The notes: a model not told the origin generated them from the sequence alone. A stretch of DNA of 58,665 nucleotides from Flavobacterium bizetiae (GCF_902804475.1 NZ_CADCSU010000121.1:1-58665); one strand, 5' to 3'; counted from the stretch's first letter, positions 42,960 through 52,259 are shown. Program-made: numbers and translations.

Positions 42960-43607
42960 TTATTTAAAATTTCTATGAATATCAGAAAGTTCATCTTTTT
43001 GTTCTTGATCAAAATATTTTTCAAACAAATTACAATAAGATAAATATGCCCAACATTCCCCAAATTTCAAATATTGACTTTTAGGAATCTGCTTTTTTAG
43101 AAGACATTTTTTTAAAATTTCTACTCTTTTATTCTCATCTGCTTCTATTATTTTTCCTATCTGTTCGATTTCTGAAACTGAAAATCTATCTTTAAGTGAC
43201 TGCATATCTTTCATCAGATTCCAGTCTCTTCTAGCTCCAAAGCCTTGATCAACTCTTCTAAATCTATTTTTATTAAGAGCAAATTTCAATTCATCATTTC
43301 TTTCAAAATCAATATTATGCTTTTTAAGCTCAATCCAAAATAATTCTACATCAACACCTATACCTTCATTCCAAAAAGTTAACAACATTTTACATGTTGA
43401 CTTGAGTTGTGTAAGAGTAAGATTTTCTTTAGCTAACATTTCTAAAATTATATTTTCTAAACTAAAATCACGAGACCCATCTAAAATAAAATTACTAGAT
43501 TTTTCTTTTAATTTTTTATCAAAGAACCTAGAATTATTTAAAATCATTCTTTGAATCTCTATCGTCTTTAAAAGCTTCTCAATATAATCCGTTCTTAAAT
43601 TACTCAT
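42960..43607 (-). CDS. AT-rich hypothetical protein inside a direct-repeat pair
   Basis: I do not recognise this 215-aa protein. It is charged and largely helical, with no signal peptide or membrane helix; segments such as MLAKENLTLTQLKSTCKMLL and RRVDQGFGARRDWNLMKDMQ stand out. A hand count of four 60-base lines in and beside it gave about 25% G+C, against 38-40% in sample lines of the two flanking genes. It lies between two exact 23-bp direct repeats, one of which is the antiporter's 3' end. Those facts suggest acquisition as a unit. Function is unknown; a defence or toxin role is possible but not shown. Confidence 0.65.
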   Translation of the reverse strand: MSNLRTDYIEKLLKTIEIQRMILNNSRFFDKKLKEKSSNFILDGSRDFSLENIILEMLAKENLTLTQLKSTCKMLLTFWNEGIGVDVELFWIELKKHNIDFERNDELKFALNKNRFRRVDQGFGARRDWNLMKDMQSLKDRFSVSEIEQIGKIIEADENKRVEILKKCLLKKQIPKSQYLKFGECWAYLSYCNLFEKYFDQEQKDELSDIHRNFK

Positions 43608-43632
43608 TAATTTGTAAAATAAAATTTTAGAC

Positions 43633-43655
43633 TTTTATCCTTTCTTCAAAATATT
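43633..43655. repeat. 23-bp direct repeat, right copy (3' end of the antiporter gene)
   Basis: Identical to 42903-42925. On the minus strand it covers the final codons (NILKKG) and stop of the antiporter gene. Confidence 0.85.
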
Positions 43656-45782
43656 TCCTAAACCACGACCAATTTGCTCAATGGCTTCAAGACCTTTTGT
43701 TAATGGCGTTGCTGTAAAATCTTCGTAGGCATCCATAGAAGTAACTTTTCGATCGTCTTGCGCATATACTAAAATCAAATTATTCTCTTCGAATGATCTT
43801 TCGAATTTTTGCGGTAATTTATCAAAAATCGATTGGTACGAAACAGAACCTTTTCTGGAAAGGTTAAAAACGATTAAATCGGTTGGTTTAATTTCATCAG
43901 AAATCGATTCGAAATCATCCCAATCCATAATGCTTTTAAAACCTAATTTGGCATTCAATTTCAAATTCGTTGCAATTTGCTGAATCGTCTGATGCGTTTT
44001 GTATTCGGCATAAATGATTATCGGAACACTTAATTCCTGCGATAATCGGCAGATTTTCTGTAATAACAAATGAAATCCAACTCCTCTTTCAGAAAATGGC
44101 GGACATATAAAAACCAATCTTCTTTCTTCTATAAATGTTTTTTGAAATCTGCAGATGAACAAACTTTTATCGACATTGTTTATAATGGAATCTACGTTTT
44201 CACCAAAAATTTTATCCAGAAAACCCGTTTTTCTAGGCCAGCCCACAATCACAATATCCGACATGATTTCTTTTGAAGTTCTCGAAATTCCACTAGCAGG
44301 ATTATGGTCGATTCTGGCAATTGTATTGATTTTAACTTCTGAAGCCGATGCCTGAATCACAAATTTATCAACTGCTTTTCTGTATTTTAAAATGTTCTTT
44401 TCGGCCTGATCGTTATTAGGAACAATCGTTAATAATGTAACCGGATTTGCTGATTTTTTATCTTTAATTAAAAGTGCAAAATCTAATAATGTGGCTGCCG
44501 CCGAAGTTTTAGCTAACGGAATTAAAATATGCTCGTCAAGAATTTGATCACTATTTGCTTCTTCATGCGAAATTTCTTCTTCGCAAATGGCAATTTTTTT
44601 AGCTGCTTTTTCAGTAGCAAATGAAGCTACAATACAGGTAATTAAAATTAAAATAATCGTTCCGTTTAAGATATTCTCGTCCAGAATTTTTGCTTTAAAT
44701 CCCACTAAAATAACCGCCAACGTTGCAGCGGCGTGTGCACTACTTAATCCGAAAATAAGTTGTCTTTCTGTTTTGGTATATTTAAAAACAATCTGAGTAA
44801 AAAAAGCTGCAGTCCATTTTCCGAAAATTGCCACCACACTCAAAGTTCCGGCTACAATTAAGGCCGTTGGTCCGCTAAGAATTACACTAATATCGACCAG
44901 CATTCCTACCGAAATCAGGAAAAACGGGATAAATAATGAATTCCCGATAAACTCAATTCTATTCATCAATGCAGACGAATGCGGAATTAAAGGATTCAAT
45001 GCCAAACCGGCAACGAAAGCCCCAATAATAGGCTCTACTCCTGCTACTTCGGCCAAAAAGGCTGCGAAGAAAACGACAGACAATACGAATATATAATGGG
45101 CGTGTTTTTCACTTTCTAATTTCTTAAAAAACCACTTTGCAATTCTTGGAATCACCAAAAACATAATCGCTGAGAAAATGGCCAATGAAACCGTAAGTTT
45201 TATCCAGAAAGCCTGATTCAGGTTGCCCTGACTGCTTCCCATAATAACGGCCAGAATGATCAAAACGGCGGTATCGGTTAAAATTGTTCCTCCAACCGTT
45301 ATGGCAACAGCCTGATTTTTTGCGATACCTAACTTGCTCACAATGGGATAAGCTACAAGCGTATGCGTAGCAAACATACTCGCGGTCAGGAAACTGGCAT
45401 TAAAATCATATTGCAACAAATAATAACAAACCGGAAACCCAATGGTTAAGGGGAAAATAAACGTAAAAAATCCGAATAACAAACTCTTATTTCGATTGGC
45501 TTTAAACTCATTCATGTCTAATTCCAGGCCGGCAATAAACATAATGTATAAAAGCCCAATTGTCGAGAATAAATCTACGGCTGAGTTTTTGGCCAAAATA
45601 TTAAGTCCGTGTGGCCCAATGATAACGCCTGAAATAATAAGTCCGATGATTCCGGGAATATTTATTTTTTTTAATAAAATAGGCGACAAGAGAATAATGA
45701 AAAGTATTAACGAGAAAATCAATACTGGGTTGCTGAGAGGTAATTCGAATTCTTGTAAAAAATGCTTGAAAAATTCTATCAT
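43635..45782 (-). CDS. CPA2 cation:proton antiporter with C-terminal USP domain
   Basis: The 715-aa protein has an N-terminal 12-13-helix antiporter domain (about 15-400) of the KefB/NapA type. Conserved features include the early GLIISGVIIGPHGL helix and LAEVAGVEPIIGAFVAGLAL, which has the acidic-residue context of CPA2 exchangers. The soluble C-terminal part (about 415-700) resembles two universal stress protein domains. It exchanges Na+ or K+ for H+ across the inner membrane. Its last codons coincide with the right copy of a 23-bp direct repeat. Confidence 0.92.
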   Translation of the reverse strand: MIEFFKHFLQEFELPLSNPVLIFSLILFIILLSPILLKKINIPGIIGLIISGVIIGPHGLNILAKNSAVDLFSTIGLLYIMFIAGLELDMNEFKANRNKSLLFGFFTFIFPLTIGFPVCYYLLQYDFNASFLTASMFATHTLVAYPIVSKLGIAKNQAVAITVGGTILTDTAVLIILAVIMGSSQGNLNQAFWIKLTVSLAIFSAIMFLVIPRIAKWFFKKLESEKHAHYIFVLSVVFFAAFLAEVAGVEPIIGAFVAGLALNPLIPHSSALMNRIEFIGNSLFIPFFLISVGMLVDISVILSGPTALIVAGTLSVVAIFGKWTAAFFTQIVFKYTKTERQLIFGLSSAHAAATLAVILVGFKAKILDENILNGTIILILITCIVASFATEKAAKKIAICEEEISHEEANSDQILDEHILIPLAKTSAAATLLDFALLIKDKKSANPVTLLTIVPNNDQAEKNILKYRKAVDKFVIQASASEVKINTIARIDHNPASGISRTSKEIMSDIVIVGWPRKTGFLDKIFGENVDSIINNVDKSLFICRFQKTFIEERRLVFICPPFSERGVGFHLLLQKICRLSQELSVPIIIYAEYKTHQTIQQIATNLKLNAKLGFKSIMDWDDFESISDEIKPTDLIVFNLSRKGSVSYQSIFDKLPQKFERSFEENNLILVYAQDDRKVTSMDAYEDFTATPLTKGLEAIEQIGRGLGNILKKG

Positions 45783-46102
45783 AATATATTTTTATCTTCT
45801 TTGTGGTATTTTAATCTTTCCAGAAAAGTGTATCCAAATTAAAATGAAATACCTGAAGTTATGGTTTACCGATTGCTTTATTTAGCATTAAAAAAACCGG
45901 ATTCTTTAGTGATTGTTTCATTACAAAAATACCTAAAAAAAATACGAACTTTTTACGAAAACGGTATATTAAGTAATAATTTTTGTTTCGTTGCCAAATT
46001 ATTAATATTTAATATTTTTTTTAACAAAACTGCAACATTAACAAACGAAAATAAATGATCATTGCATTATTCAATTATCTTTGTCTTAATAAATATTGCA
46101 CA
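45783..46102. other. Gene-free divergent gap before sdaA
   Basis: A 320-base, strongly AT-rich gap separates the divergent antiporter and sdaA genes. It holds the promoter of sdaA (46076-46083) and presumably that of the antiporter, but I see no other defined site. Short open frames here have no coding character. Confidence 0.6.
46076..46083 (+). promoter_or_regulatory. Putative -7 element (TATCTTTG) of sdaA
   Basis: Exact TAnnTTTG match, 19 bases before ATG 46103. It lies downstream of the alternative start at 46055, so it supports the later start. No TTG at suitable -33 distance is visible. Confidence 0.55.
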
Positions 46103-47530
46103 ATGGAAGAATGTATCTCTGTTTTTGATATGCTTAAAATTGGCGTTGGCCCCTCAAGTTCACATACTTTAGGGCCTTGGAGAGCCGCAGAACGTTTTTT
46201 AGAAGAGTTAAAAGACGAATCAATTTTAGACCAGATTACACGTGTAAAAGTCGATTTATACGGATCACTTTCTTTAACCGGAAAAGGTCACGCCACAGAT
46301 TTATCTGTAATGTTAGGTTTAAGCGGACAGGATCCTGAATATATCCCCGTTGATAACATTGCCGGAATCATAAAAACGATCGAAGATCACAACGAGATTA
46401 TTCTGGCAAACGAATATAAAATTCCGTTTTATTTTCTTCAGGATATTGTTTTCAATAAAGAGTTTCTTCCTTTTCATGCCAACGGATTAAAATTTACGGC
46501 TTATAAAGCTGATGATTCTGAGTACGAATCTACTTTTTATTCTATTGGAGGAGGTTTTGTGGTAAAAGAAGAACGCACGAATGCCAAGATCAAAGAGGTG
46601 ATCAAATGTGCTTTCCCCTTCCCGATTCAAAATGCTGTTGAGCTTTTAAATTATACCGTTTCAGAAAACAAATCGATATCTGAAATTGTGTATGAAAACG
46701 AAAAATCAATGCGTGCGGAAGCTGAAATTCATTCTGAATTAATGCGTATCTGGAACACAATGTTAGAATGTATGTATATTGGTTGTCATACCGGAGGTAT
46801 TCTTCCGGGCGGATTAAATGTTCGCCGAAGAGCTTTTGATATGCACCAAAACTTAATAGGCTTATCGAATTATTCTGATCCGCAAAGCTGGCTGGAAGAA
46901 ATTAGAAAAACCGAAGTAAAATTTCGTCAAATCCTGAAATGGGTTAGCTGTTTTGCACTTGCCGTGAATGAAGTAAACGCTTCTTTAGGCCGCGTAGTTA
47001 CGGCGCCTACGAACGGAAGCGCTGGTGTAATTCCGGCTGTTTTAATGTATTATCTGGTAATTGAAAACCATAATGCAGGCGAAAAAGAAATCAAACAATT
47101 TTTGATGGTGGCCGGAGAAATTGGAAGTATCTTCAAAAAAGGATCAACCATTTCTGCTGCGATGGGTGGATGTCAGGCCGAAATTGGTGTATCCTCATCG
47201 ATGGCTGCGGCGGCACTTTGCGAATTAATGGGCGGAACTCCTGCTCAGGTTTTAATGGCTGCCGAAATCGCTATGGAACATCACCTTGGTTTAACCTGCG
47301 ATCCAATTGGTGGTTTGGTTCAGATTCCGTGTATCGAAAGGAATACAATGGGCGCCATAAAAGCCATAAATGCTGCCGAATTAGCGCTTGAAACGGATTC
47401 TAAAAACGCAAAAGTACCTTTGGATAAAGTGATCAATACAATGTGGCAAACCGCAAAAGACATGAACTCAAAATACAAAGAAACCTCTGAAGGCGGATTG
47501 GCAATTGCCGTAAATATGGCGGATTGTTAA
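46103..47530 (+). CDS. sdaA: L-serine ammonia-lyase, iron-sulfur type
   Basis: This enzyme deaminates L-serine to pyruvate and ammonia using a [4Fe-4S] cluster. I chose ATG 46103 (475 aa, MEECISVFDMLKIGVGPSSSHTLG), because the promoter motif lies inside the longer frame. The alpha and beta parts are fused in one chain. Cluster cysteines C357 (GGCQAEIG), C399 and C410 (TCDPIGGLVQIPC) have the same spacing (42 and 11) as in E. coli SdaA. Three consecutive Ser plus His (PSSSHT) near residue 18 is conserved. It is transcribed alone. Confidence 0.95.
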   Translation: MEECISVFDMLKIGVGPSSSHTLGPWRAAERFLEELKDESILDQITRVKVDLYGSLSLTGKGHATDLSVMLGLSGQDPEYIPVDNIAGIIKTIEDHNEIILANEYKIPFYFLQDIVFNKEFLPFHANGLKFTAYKADDSEYESTFYSIGGGFVVKEERTNAKIKEVIKCAFPFPIQNAVELLNYTVSENKSISEIVYENEKSMRAEAEIHSELMRIWNTMLECMYIGCHTGGILPGGLNVRRRAFDMHQNLIGLSNYSDPQSWLEEIRKTEVKFRQILKWVSCFALAVNEVNASLGRVVTAPTNGSAGVIPAVLMYYLVIENHNAGEKEIKQFLMVAGEIGSIFKKGSTISAAMGGCQAEIGVSSSMAAAALCELMGGTPAQVLMAAEIAMEHHLGLTCDPIGGLVQIPCIERNTMGAIKAINAAELALETDSKNAKVPLDKVINTMWQTAKDMNSKYKETSEGGLAIAVNMADC

Positions 47531-47540
47531 AAGCTTAAAG

Positions 47541-47636
47541 TTTGCCACGAATTTCACCAATTTACGCGAATTTTTATATTCGTAAAATATAAAATTCAAT
47601 TAGGAATTAGTGAAAATTCGTGAAATTCGTGGCAAA
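47541..47636. repeat. TTTGCCACGAATTTCAC inverted repeat
   Basis: The left arm TTTGCCACGAATTTCAC (47541-47557) is the exact reverse complement of the right arm at 47620-47636. The words GTGAAATTCGTGGCAA recur at 41014-41032. It lies between sdaA and the SH3 protein gene and could act as a terminator for sdaA, although the stem is long and the loop is AT-rich. Confidence 0.7.
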
Positions 47637-47653
47637 TCTATAAAATCAACTTC

Positions 47654-48847
47654 ATGAAAAAATATTACCTCTTTATACTTTTATTTACCACCGTTTTATT
47701 GCATTCTCAAGAACGTTATTTCCTAAATTCAGATACGCGTTTGTATACTTCTGCCAGTACTTCAGCTGAGTTTTTGGGTTATTTTAGATACGGTGCCGAA
47801 GTGCAATTATTATCCGAAAGTAAAGACGGCTGGTATAAAGTAAAAGCTGATAATTTATCTGAAGGTTATATTCCGGAGAAGTTTGTTGCAACAAGACTAA
47901 ACGCCAGGGATGTTAAGGTCAAAGACAGCGAAAATCCACTTATAGAAAGTGATGATTATTATGGCAGTAATCATCTTTTTGTATTGGTTGCGGGTTTAAA
48001 AGCACGTGCACAACCTGATAAAAATGCAAAAATCAGAGAAATCCTCAACACTGGTGATCCTGTTGCTATCAATTATCTTCCTAAAAATCAGGAAGACTGG
48101 GTAAATATTAGCGGTCAGTTTAACGACGAATATGCCAAATTTACATTGAGAAAATTTGTTGGCAAAAGACCTGATTTTAATTCTTTGCTAAAAGACTTCG
48201 ACAAACTTGATGTTACTAATATTACGGAACGCAAAACGATTGGTGAACGACTTGTAGAATTAGCCTGGAACAGCGAGAACACTACATTAGCTCCTGCATA
48301 TCAACGTTATTACGAAGTGGTCAAACAATTAAACGATCCTAAACTTCTTACTGATACTGAATTGAATATGGCTGTAGCCAAAGGATTAAACAAACATAAA
48401 AAACCGGAAGAGATTTTGGCTTTCGTTAAAAAATCAGAATTTATTCTGAAAGGATTAAAAACCAAAGCCTGGTATTTAACCCAAAAAGATCTGGTAAAGA
48501 CATTCGGAAAACCGCCTAAAACAGCTAATGTAAATGATGAATGCGGGGTTTATTTAAGTGAACTTTTTTACTATTATCCGGATTTAGAAGCTTCTGTAGA
48601 CGAACAAAAAAATCAGGCAGAAATCACAAAGGTTTTCATTAACGAAAACAACAAACTTGTTCTAAACCCAAATGCAACATTAGACCATACCTTAACTGAA
48701 AAAGCATTTATCGAGAAATATGGAGCTTATATTAATGCGTCTATAAAAACTCCACATATTTACGCTATACAAATAGAAGACAGCGAATTTAGAATCGAAT
48801 TTAAAGATGGAAAGATATTTACCATCGAAATATTCTTCTATTGCTGA
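47654..48847 (+). CDS. Secreted protein with two bacterial SH3-like domains
   Basis: The 397-aa protein has a signal peptide (about 1-19, ending LLHSQ), then two SH3_3-like domains at about 20-84 (LNSDTRLYTSASTSAEFLGY, GWYKVKADNLSEGYIPEKF) and 105-175 (AGLKARAQPDKNAKIREILN). The C-terminal part (about 175-397) is mixed alpha/beta with no family I can name. Such SH3 domains often bind cell wall or other ligands. It is followed by panB after 49 bases, though a functional link is not evident. Confidence 0.75.
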   Translation: MKKYYLFILLFTTVLLHSQERYFLNSDTRLYTSASTSAEFLGYFRYGAEVQLLSESKDGWYKVKADNLSEGYIPEKFVATRLNARDVKVKDSENPLIESDDYYGSNHLFVLVAGLKARAQPDKNAKIREILNTGDPVAINYLPKNQEDWVNISGQFNDEYAKFTLRKFVGKRPDFNSLLKDFDKLDVTNITERKTIGERLVELAWNSENTTLAPAYQRYYEVVKQLNDPKLLTDTELNMAVAKGLNKHKKPEEILAFVKKSEFILKGLKTKAWYLTQKDLVKTFGKPPKTANVNDECGVYLSELFYYYPDLEASVDEQKNQAEITKVFINENNKLVLNPNATLDHTLTEKAFIEKYGAYINASIKTPHIYAIQIEDSEFRIEFKDGKIFTIEIFFYC

Positions 48848-48896
48848 TTTCAATCTATAATTATTCAATACTTTTACATCTTCAAAAAAAAACAAA

Positions 48897-49715
48897 ATGT
48901 CAGTAGCAAAAAAAGATTATAAAAGAATCACAACAAAGTCATTGATCGAAATGAAAAGCAACGGAGAAAAAATCTCTATGCTTACTGCTTACGATTTTAC
49001 AATGGCTAAAATTGTTGACACCGCAGGAGTCGATGTGATTTTAGTGGGCGATTCAGCATCAAATGTTATGGCGGGTCACGAAACTACATTGCCAATTACT
49101 TTAGATCAAATGATCTATCACGCTTCGTCTGTAGTTCGCGCTGTAGAAAGAGCTTTAGTTGTGGTAGATTTACCTTTTGGAAGTTACCAGTCTGATCCAA
49201 AAGAAGCTTTGCGTTCTGCTATTCGAATCATGAAAGAAAGTGGCGGTCACGCTGTAAAACTTGAAGGAGGAAAAGAAATTAAAGAATCTATCAAAAAAAT
49301 ATTAAACGCAGGAATTCCGGTTATGGGGCATTTAGGTTTAACACCTCAGTCGATCTACAAATTCGGAACTTACAGCGTTCGTGCCAAAGAAGATCAGGAA
49401 GCCGAGAAATTAATCGAAGATGCAAAATTGCTTGAAAAAGTAGGTTGCTTTGCGGTTGTTTTAGAAAAAATCCCAGCTGATTTAGCTAAAAAAGTAGCCG
49501 ATAGTATTTCGATTCCGGTTATTGGTATTGGTGCCGGTGGCGGTGTAGACGGTCAGGTTTTGGTTATTCATGATATGTTAGGAATGAACAATGAATTTAG
49601 TCCGCGTTTCTTACGCCGTTACTTAAATCTTTACGAAGAAATGACAAAAGCAATTGGTCAATATGCTGCTGACGTTAAGTCGAGCGATTTTCCTAATTCT
49701 AGTGAGCAATACTAA
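48897..49715 (+). CDS. panB: 3-methyl-2-oxobutanoate hydroxymethyltransferase
   Basis: This enzyme makes ketopantoate from 2-oxoisovalerate and methylenetetrahydrofolate, the first step of pantothenate (coenzyme A) biosynthesis. The 272-aa length is standard. Conserved segments are MLTAYDFTMAKIVDTAGVDVILVGDSASNV, PLPFGSYQSD-like substrate loop (DLPFGSYQSDP), LEGGKE, and GHLGLTPQS. The cytoplasmic partner panC and panD genes are not in the window. A duplicated repeat block follows. Confidence 0.95.
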   Translation: MSVAKKDYKRITTKSLIEMKSNGEKISMLTAYDFTMAKIVDTAGVDVILVGDSASNVMAGHETTLPITLDQMIYHASSVVRAVERALVVVDLPFGSYQSDPKEALRSAIRIMKESGGHAVKLEGGKEIKESIKKILNAGIPVMGHLGLTPQSIYKFGTYSVRAKEDQEAEKLIEDAKLLEKVGCFAVVLEKIPADLAKKVADSISIPVIGIGAGGGVDGQVLVIHDMLGMNNEFSPRFLRRYLNLYEEMTKAIGQYAADVKSSDFPNSSEQY

Positions 49716-50150
49716 TTTTTTAAGGTACTAAGGTTCTGAGTTGCTAAGGCTCTAAGGTTTATTTTTTTTAGGGACAAAGGCTCAAAGTGGCAAAGGTTCA
49801 AAGGTTTCTTAATTTTACTATTATTTCTCGCAAAGACGCAAAATCACAAAGAATCAAATTTTAACTTTGCGCTTTTGCGTCTTTGCGAGAGATTAAAACG
49901 CTACGGTGCTCAATCTAAAATCAGATATCTAAATACTAAATTTTTAAGGCATTAAGGTTCTAAGCTTCCTTTTTTTTAGGGACAAAGGCTCAAAGTAGCA
50001 AAGGTTCAAAAGTTTCTTAATTTTACTATTATTTCTCCAAAGACGCAAAGTCACAAAGAATCAAATTTTAACTTTGCGCTTTTGCGTCTTTGCGAGAGAT
50101 TAAAACGCTACGTTGCTCAATCTAAAATCGGATATCTAAAATCTAAAATT
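49716..50150. repeat. Tandem duplication of a repeat block after panB
   Basis: Copy 1 (49716-49940) and copy 2 (49941-50150) are tandem copies offset by about 207-208 bases. Shared parts include AGGGACAAAGGCTCAAAGT, TTTCTTAATTTTACTATTAT and AATCAAATTTTAACTTTGCG. Copy 1 contains a perfect 17-bp inverted pair (TCTCGCAAAGACGCAAA at 49826-49842, complement at 49874-49890); in copy 2 one arm has lost a G. The block also carries AAGGTTCAAAGG words. It fills the whole gap. Confidence 0.8.
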
Positions 50151-50165
50151 ACACACAAGTCTAAT

Positions 50166-50855
50166 ATGAAAATCGTTTCAGATAAAAATAATCTCCAGGT
50201 TCTACACGAAGACAACCATATTATTGTGGTTAATAAACGTGTGGGCGATATTGTGCAAGGCGATAAAACGGGTGACAAACCCTTATCTGATGTTGTAAAA
50301 GAATATATTAAAGTTAAATATAATAAACCTGGTGATGTTTTTCTGGGTGTGATTCATCGTTTAGATCGTCCTACAACCGGAATTGTTGTTTTTGCCAGAA
50401 CAAGCAAAGCACTGACACGAATGAACGAAATGTTCAGTAATCGTGAAACACAAAAGACATATTGGGCAGTTGTTAAGAATAAACCTCAGGAAGCAAGTGC
50501 TAAACTGGTTCATTATTTAAAGAGAAACGAAAAAAACAATACTTCTAAAGCGCATTTAAAAGAAGTTCCTGATAGCAAACTCGCAAGTCTCGATTACAAA
50601 ATCATTAAAGAACTTCAAAATTACACAGCGCTCGAAATCAATTTACATACAGGACGTCATCATCAAATTCGTGCACAATTGTCGGCAATTGGATCACCAA
50701 TTAAAGGCGATTTAAAATACGGATTCGACAGAAGTAATCCTGATGGCGGAATTCACCTTCATGCCAGAAAATTAGTTTTTGTGCATCCTGTTTCTAAAGA
50801 GAACATTACGATCGTCGCGCCAACTCCGGATGAAACTATTTGGAATGCGATTTGA
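50166..50855 (+). CDS. RluA-family pseudouridine synthase
   Basis: I chose ATG 50166 (229 aa, MKIVSDKNNLQVL), because the frame extension to 50082 is translated from the repeat. The catalytic Asp is D67 in HRLDRPTTG, followed by KTYWAVVKNKP and LHTGRHHQIRAQLSAIG. It lacks the N-terminal S4 domain seen in many RluA/RluD members. It modifies uridines in rRNA or tRNA; the site cannot be told. The aldehyde dehydrogenase gene follows after 75 bases. Confidence 0.92.
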   Translation: MKIVSDKNNLQVLHEDNHIIVVNKRVGDIVQGDKTGDKPLSDVVKEYIKVKYNKPGDVFLGVIHRLDRPTTGIVVFARTSKALTRMNEMFSNRETQKTYWAVVKNKPQEASAKLVHYLKRNEKNNTSKAHLKEVPDSKLASLDYKIIKELQNYTALEINLHTGRHHQIRAQLSAIGSPIKGDLKYGFDRSNPDGGIHLHARKLVFVHPVSKENITIVAPTPDETIWNAI

Positions 50856-50930
50856 TTTTATGATACAATTGTTAATTTTTTAATTTTTATCGATTAACTT
50901 GCATGGACAAAATTCAAGTGAATCATAAAA

Positions 50931-52259
50931 ATGGACTATAAAAACGACATCGGATACAGAAAAGAAACGCTAAAAAAATTGTTGTACAACATTCAGAAAA
51001 GCGAAGACTTAATTGTAAAAGCTTTGTACGAAGATTTTAAAAAGCCAGAATTTGAAGCTGTTTTGACCGAAACTAATTATGTTATTTCGGAACTAAAAGA
51101 CACGATCAAAAACATTCATAAATGGGCAAACCGAAAACGCGTTTTCCCATCACTTCTTAATTTTCCTTCAACAGATTATATTTATAAAGAACCATACGGA
51201 AACGTTCTGGTAATTGCTCCCTGGAACTATCCGTTTCAATTGGCATTATGTCCTTTAGTTTCGGCCGTAGCAGCAGGAAACAGAGTGGTTTTAAAACCTT
51301 CTGAACTTACGCCGCATACCTCAGCCATAATCGCAAAAATTATCGAAAAGACATTTCACGTAAATCACGTCGAAGTTGTTGAAGGCGGTGTCGAAGTCTC
51401 GAATAAATTACTGGCGCAGCGCTGGGATTATATTTTCTTTACCGGAAGTGTTGCTGTTGGAAAAGTCGTAGCAAAGGCTGCAGCTGAAAATCTAACACCA
51501 ATTACACTCGAACTTGGAGGGAAAAATCCTTGTATTATTGATGAAACGGCCAATTTAAAACTTGCCGCAAAACGCATTGTCTGGGGTAAATTTATTAACG
51601 CCGGCCAAACGTGTATTGCGCCGGATTATATTTTGATTCAGAAAAATATGAAGGTTAATTTCATTTCTTTTTTAATCGAGGAAATCATAAAAGCATACGG
51701 CAAAAAAATGGACAAATCTCCCGATTTTGCTCGAATTATCAATACTAAAAACTGGTTGCGATTAGCCAATATGATCGAACCTGAAAAAGTAGTTTTTGGA
51801 GGAGAAACAGATGCCAACCAACTTTATATTTCGCCAACCTTAATCGAAGAACCAGCATTGGATAGTCCGGTTATGAAAGAAGAAATATTCGGGCCTATAT
51901 TACCAATTCTTATTTACGAAACAGAATCCGACATTGAAAACGTAGTTAGCCGTTATGAGAAACCTCTTTCATTTTATGTTTTTAGCGAAAATAAATCATT
52001 TGCTAAAAAATTAATTAAAACCTATGCTTTTGGAGGTGGTTGTATCAACGATACGGTTGTTCATTTTTCTAACAAAAGACTGCCTTTTGGCGGAGTCGGA
52101 CACAGTGGTATGGGGGCTTATCATGGTCAGTTGAGCTTTGATATTTTCTCTCATCATAAAGCTGTCGTAAAAAAGGCAAACTGGCTCGATTTACCCATGA
52201 GATATGCGCCTTACAAGGACAAATTAGCTTCTATAAAAAGGATTTTAGACTGGATATAG
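50931..52259 (+). CDS. NAD(P)-dependent aldehyde dehydrogenase (ALDH3-like)
   Basis: The 442-aa length and starting pattern match the shorter ALDH3/fatty aldehyde dehydrogenase branch. The general base is E194 (LELGGKNP), and the catalytic cysteine is C228 (NAGQTCIAPDY). The YGNVLVIAPWNYPFQL and EEIFGPILPIL motifs are also present. It oxidises aldehydes to acids; the natural aldehyde is not known. It appears monocistronic. Confidence 0.93.
   Translation: MDYKNDIGYRKETLKKLLYNIQKSEDLIVKALYEDFKKPEFEAVLTETNYVISELKDTIKNIHKWANRKRVFPSLLNFPSTDYIYKEPYGNVLVIAPWNYPFQLALCPLVSAVAAGNRVVLKPSELTPHTSAIIAKIIEKTFHVNHVEVVEGGVEVSNKLLAQRWDYIFFTGSVAVGKVVAKAAAENLTPITLELGGKNPCIIDETANLKLAAKRIVWGKFINAGQTCIAPDYILIQKNMKVNFISFLIEEIIKAYGKKMDKSPDFARIINTKNWLRLANMIEPEKVVFGGETDANQLYISPTLIEEPALDSPVMKEEIFGPILPILIYETESDIENVVSRYEKPLSFYVFSENKSFAKKLIKTYAFGGGCINDTVVHFSNKRLPFGGVGHSGMGAYHGQLSFDIFSHHKAVVKKANWLDLPMRYAPYKDKLASIKRILDWI

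Noticed and set aside
42960..43607. Insertion sequence or transposon explanation for the direct-repeat unit
   Set aside because: No terminal inverted repeats and no transposase; a 23-bp duplication that restores a gene end fits site-specific integration better.
45861..46058. Short plus-strand open frame between the antiporter and sdaA
   Set aside because: Very AT-rich, no family-like sequence, and it runs into the sdaA promoter region.
49716..50150. Possible CRISPR array
   Set aside because: Only two long, diverged copies in tandem, without regular short repeats and unique spacers, and no cas genes in the window.
50082..50165. N-terminal extension of the pseudouridine synthase frame
   Set aside because: It lies in the duplicated repeat block; the family-like sequence begins at MKIVSDKNN (50166).
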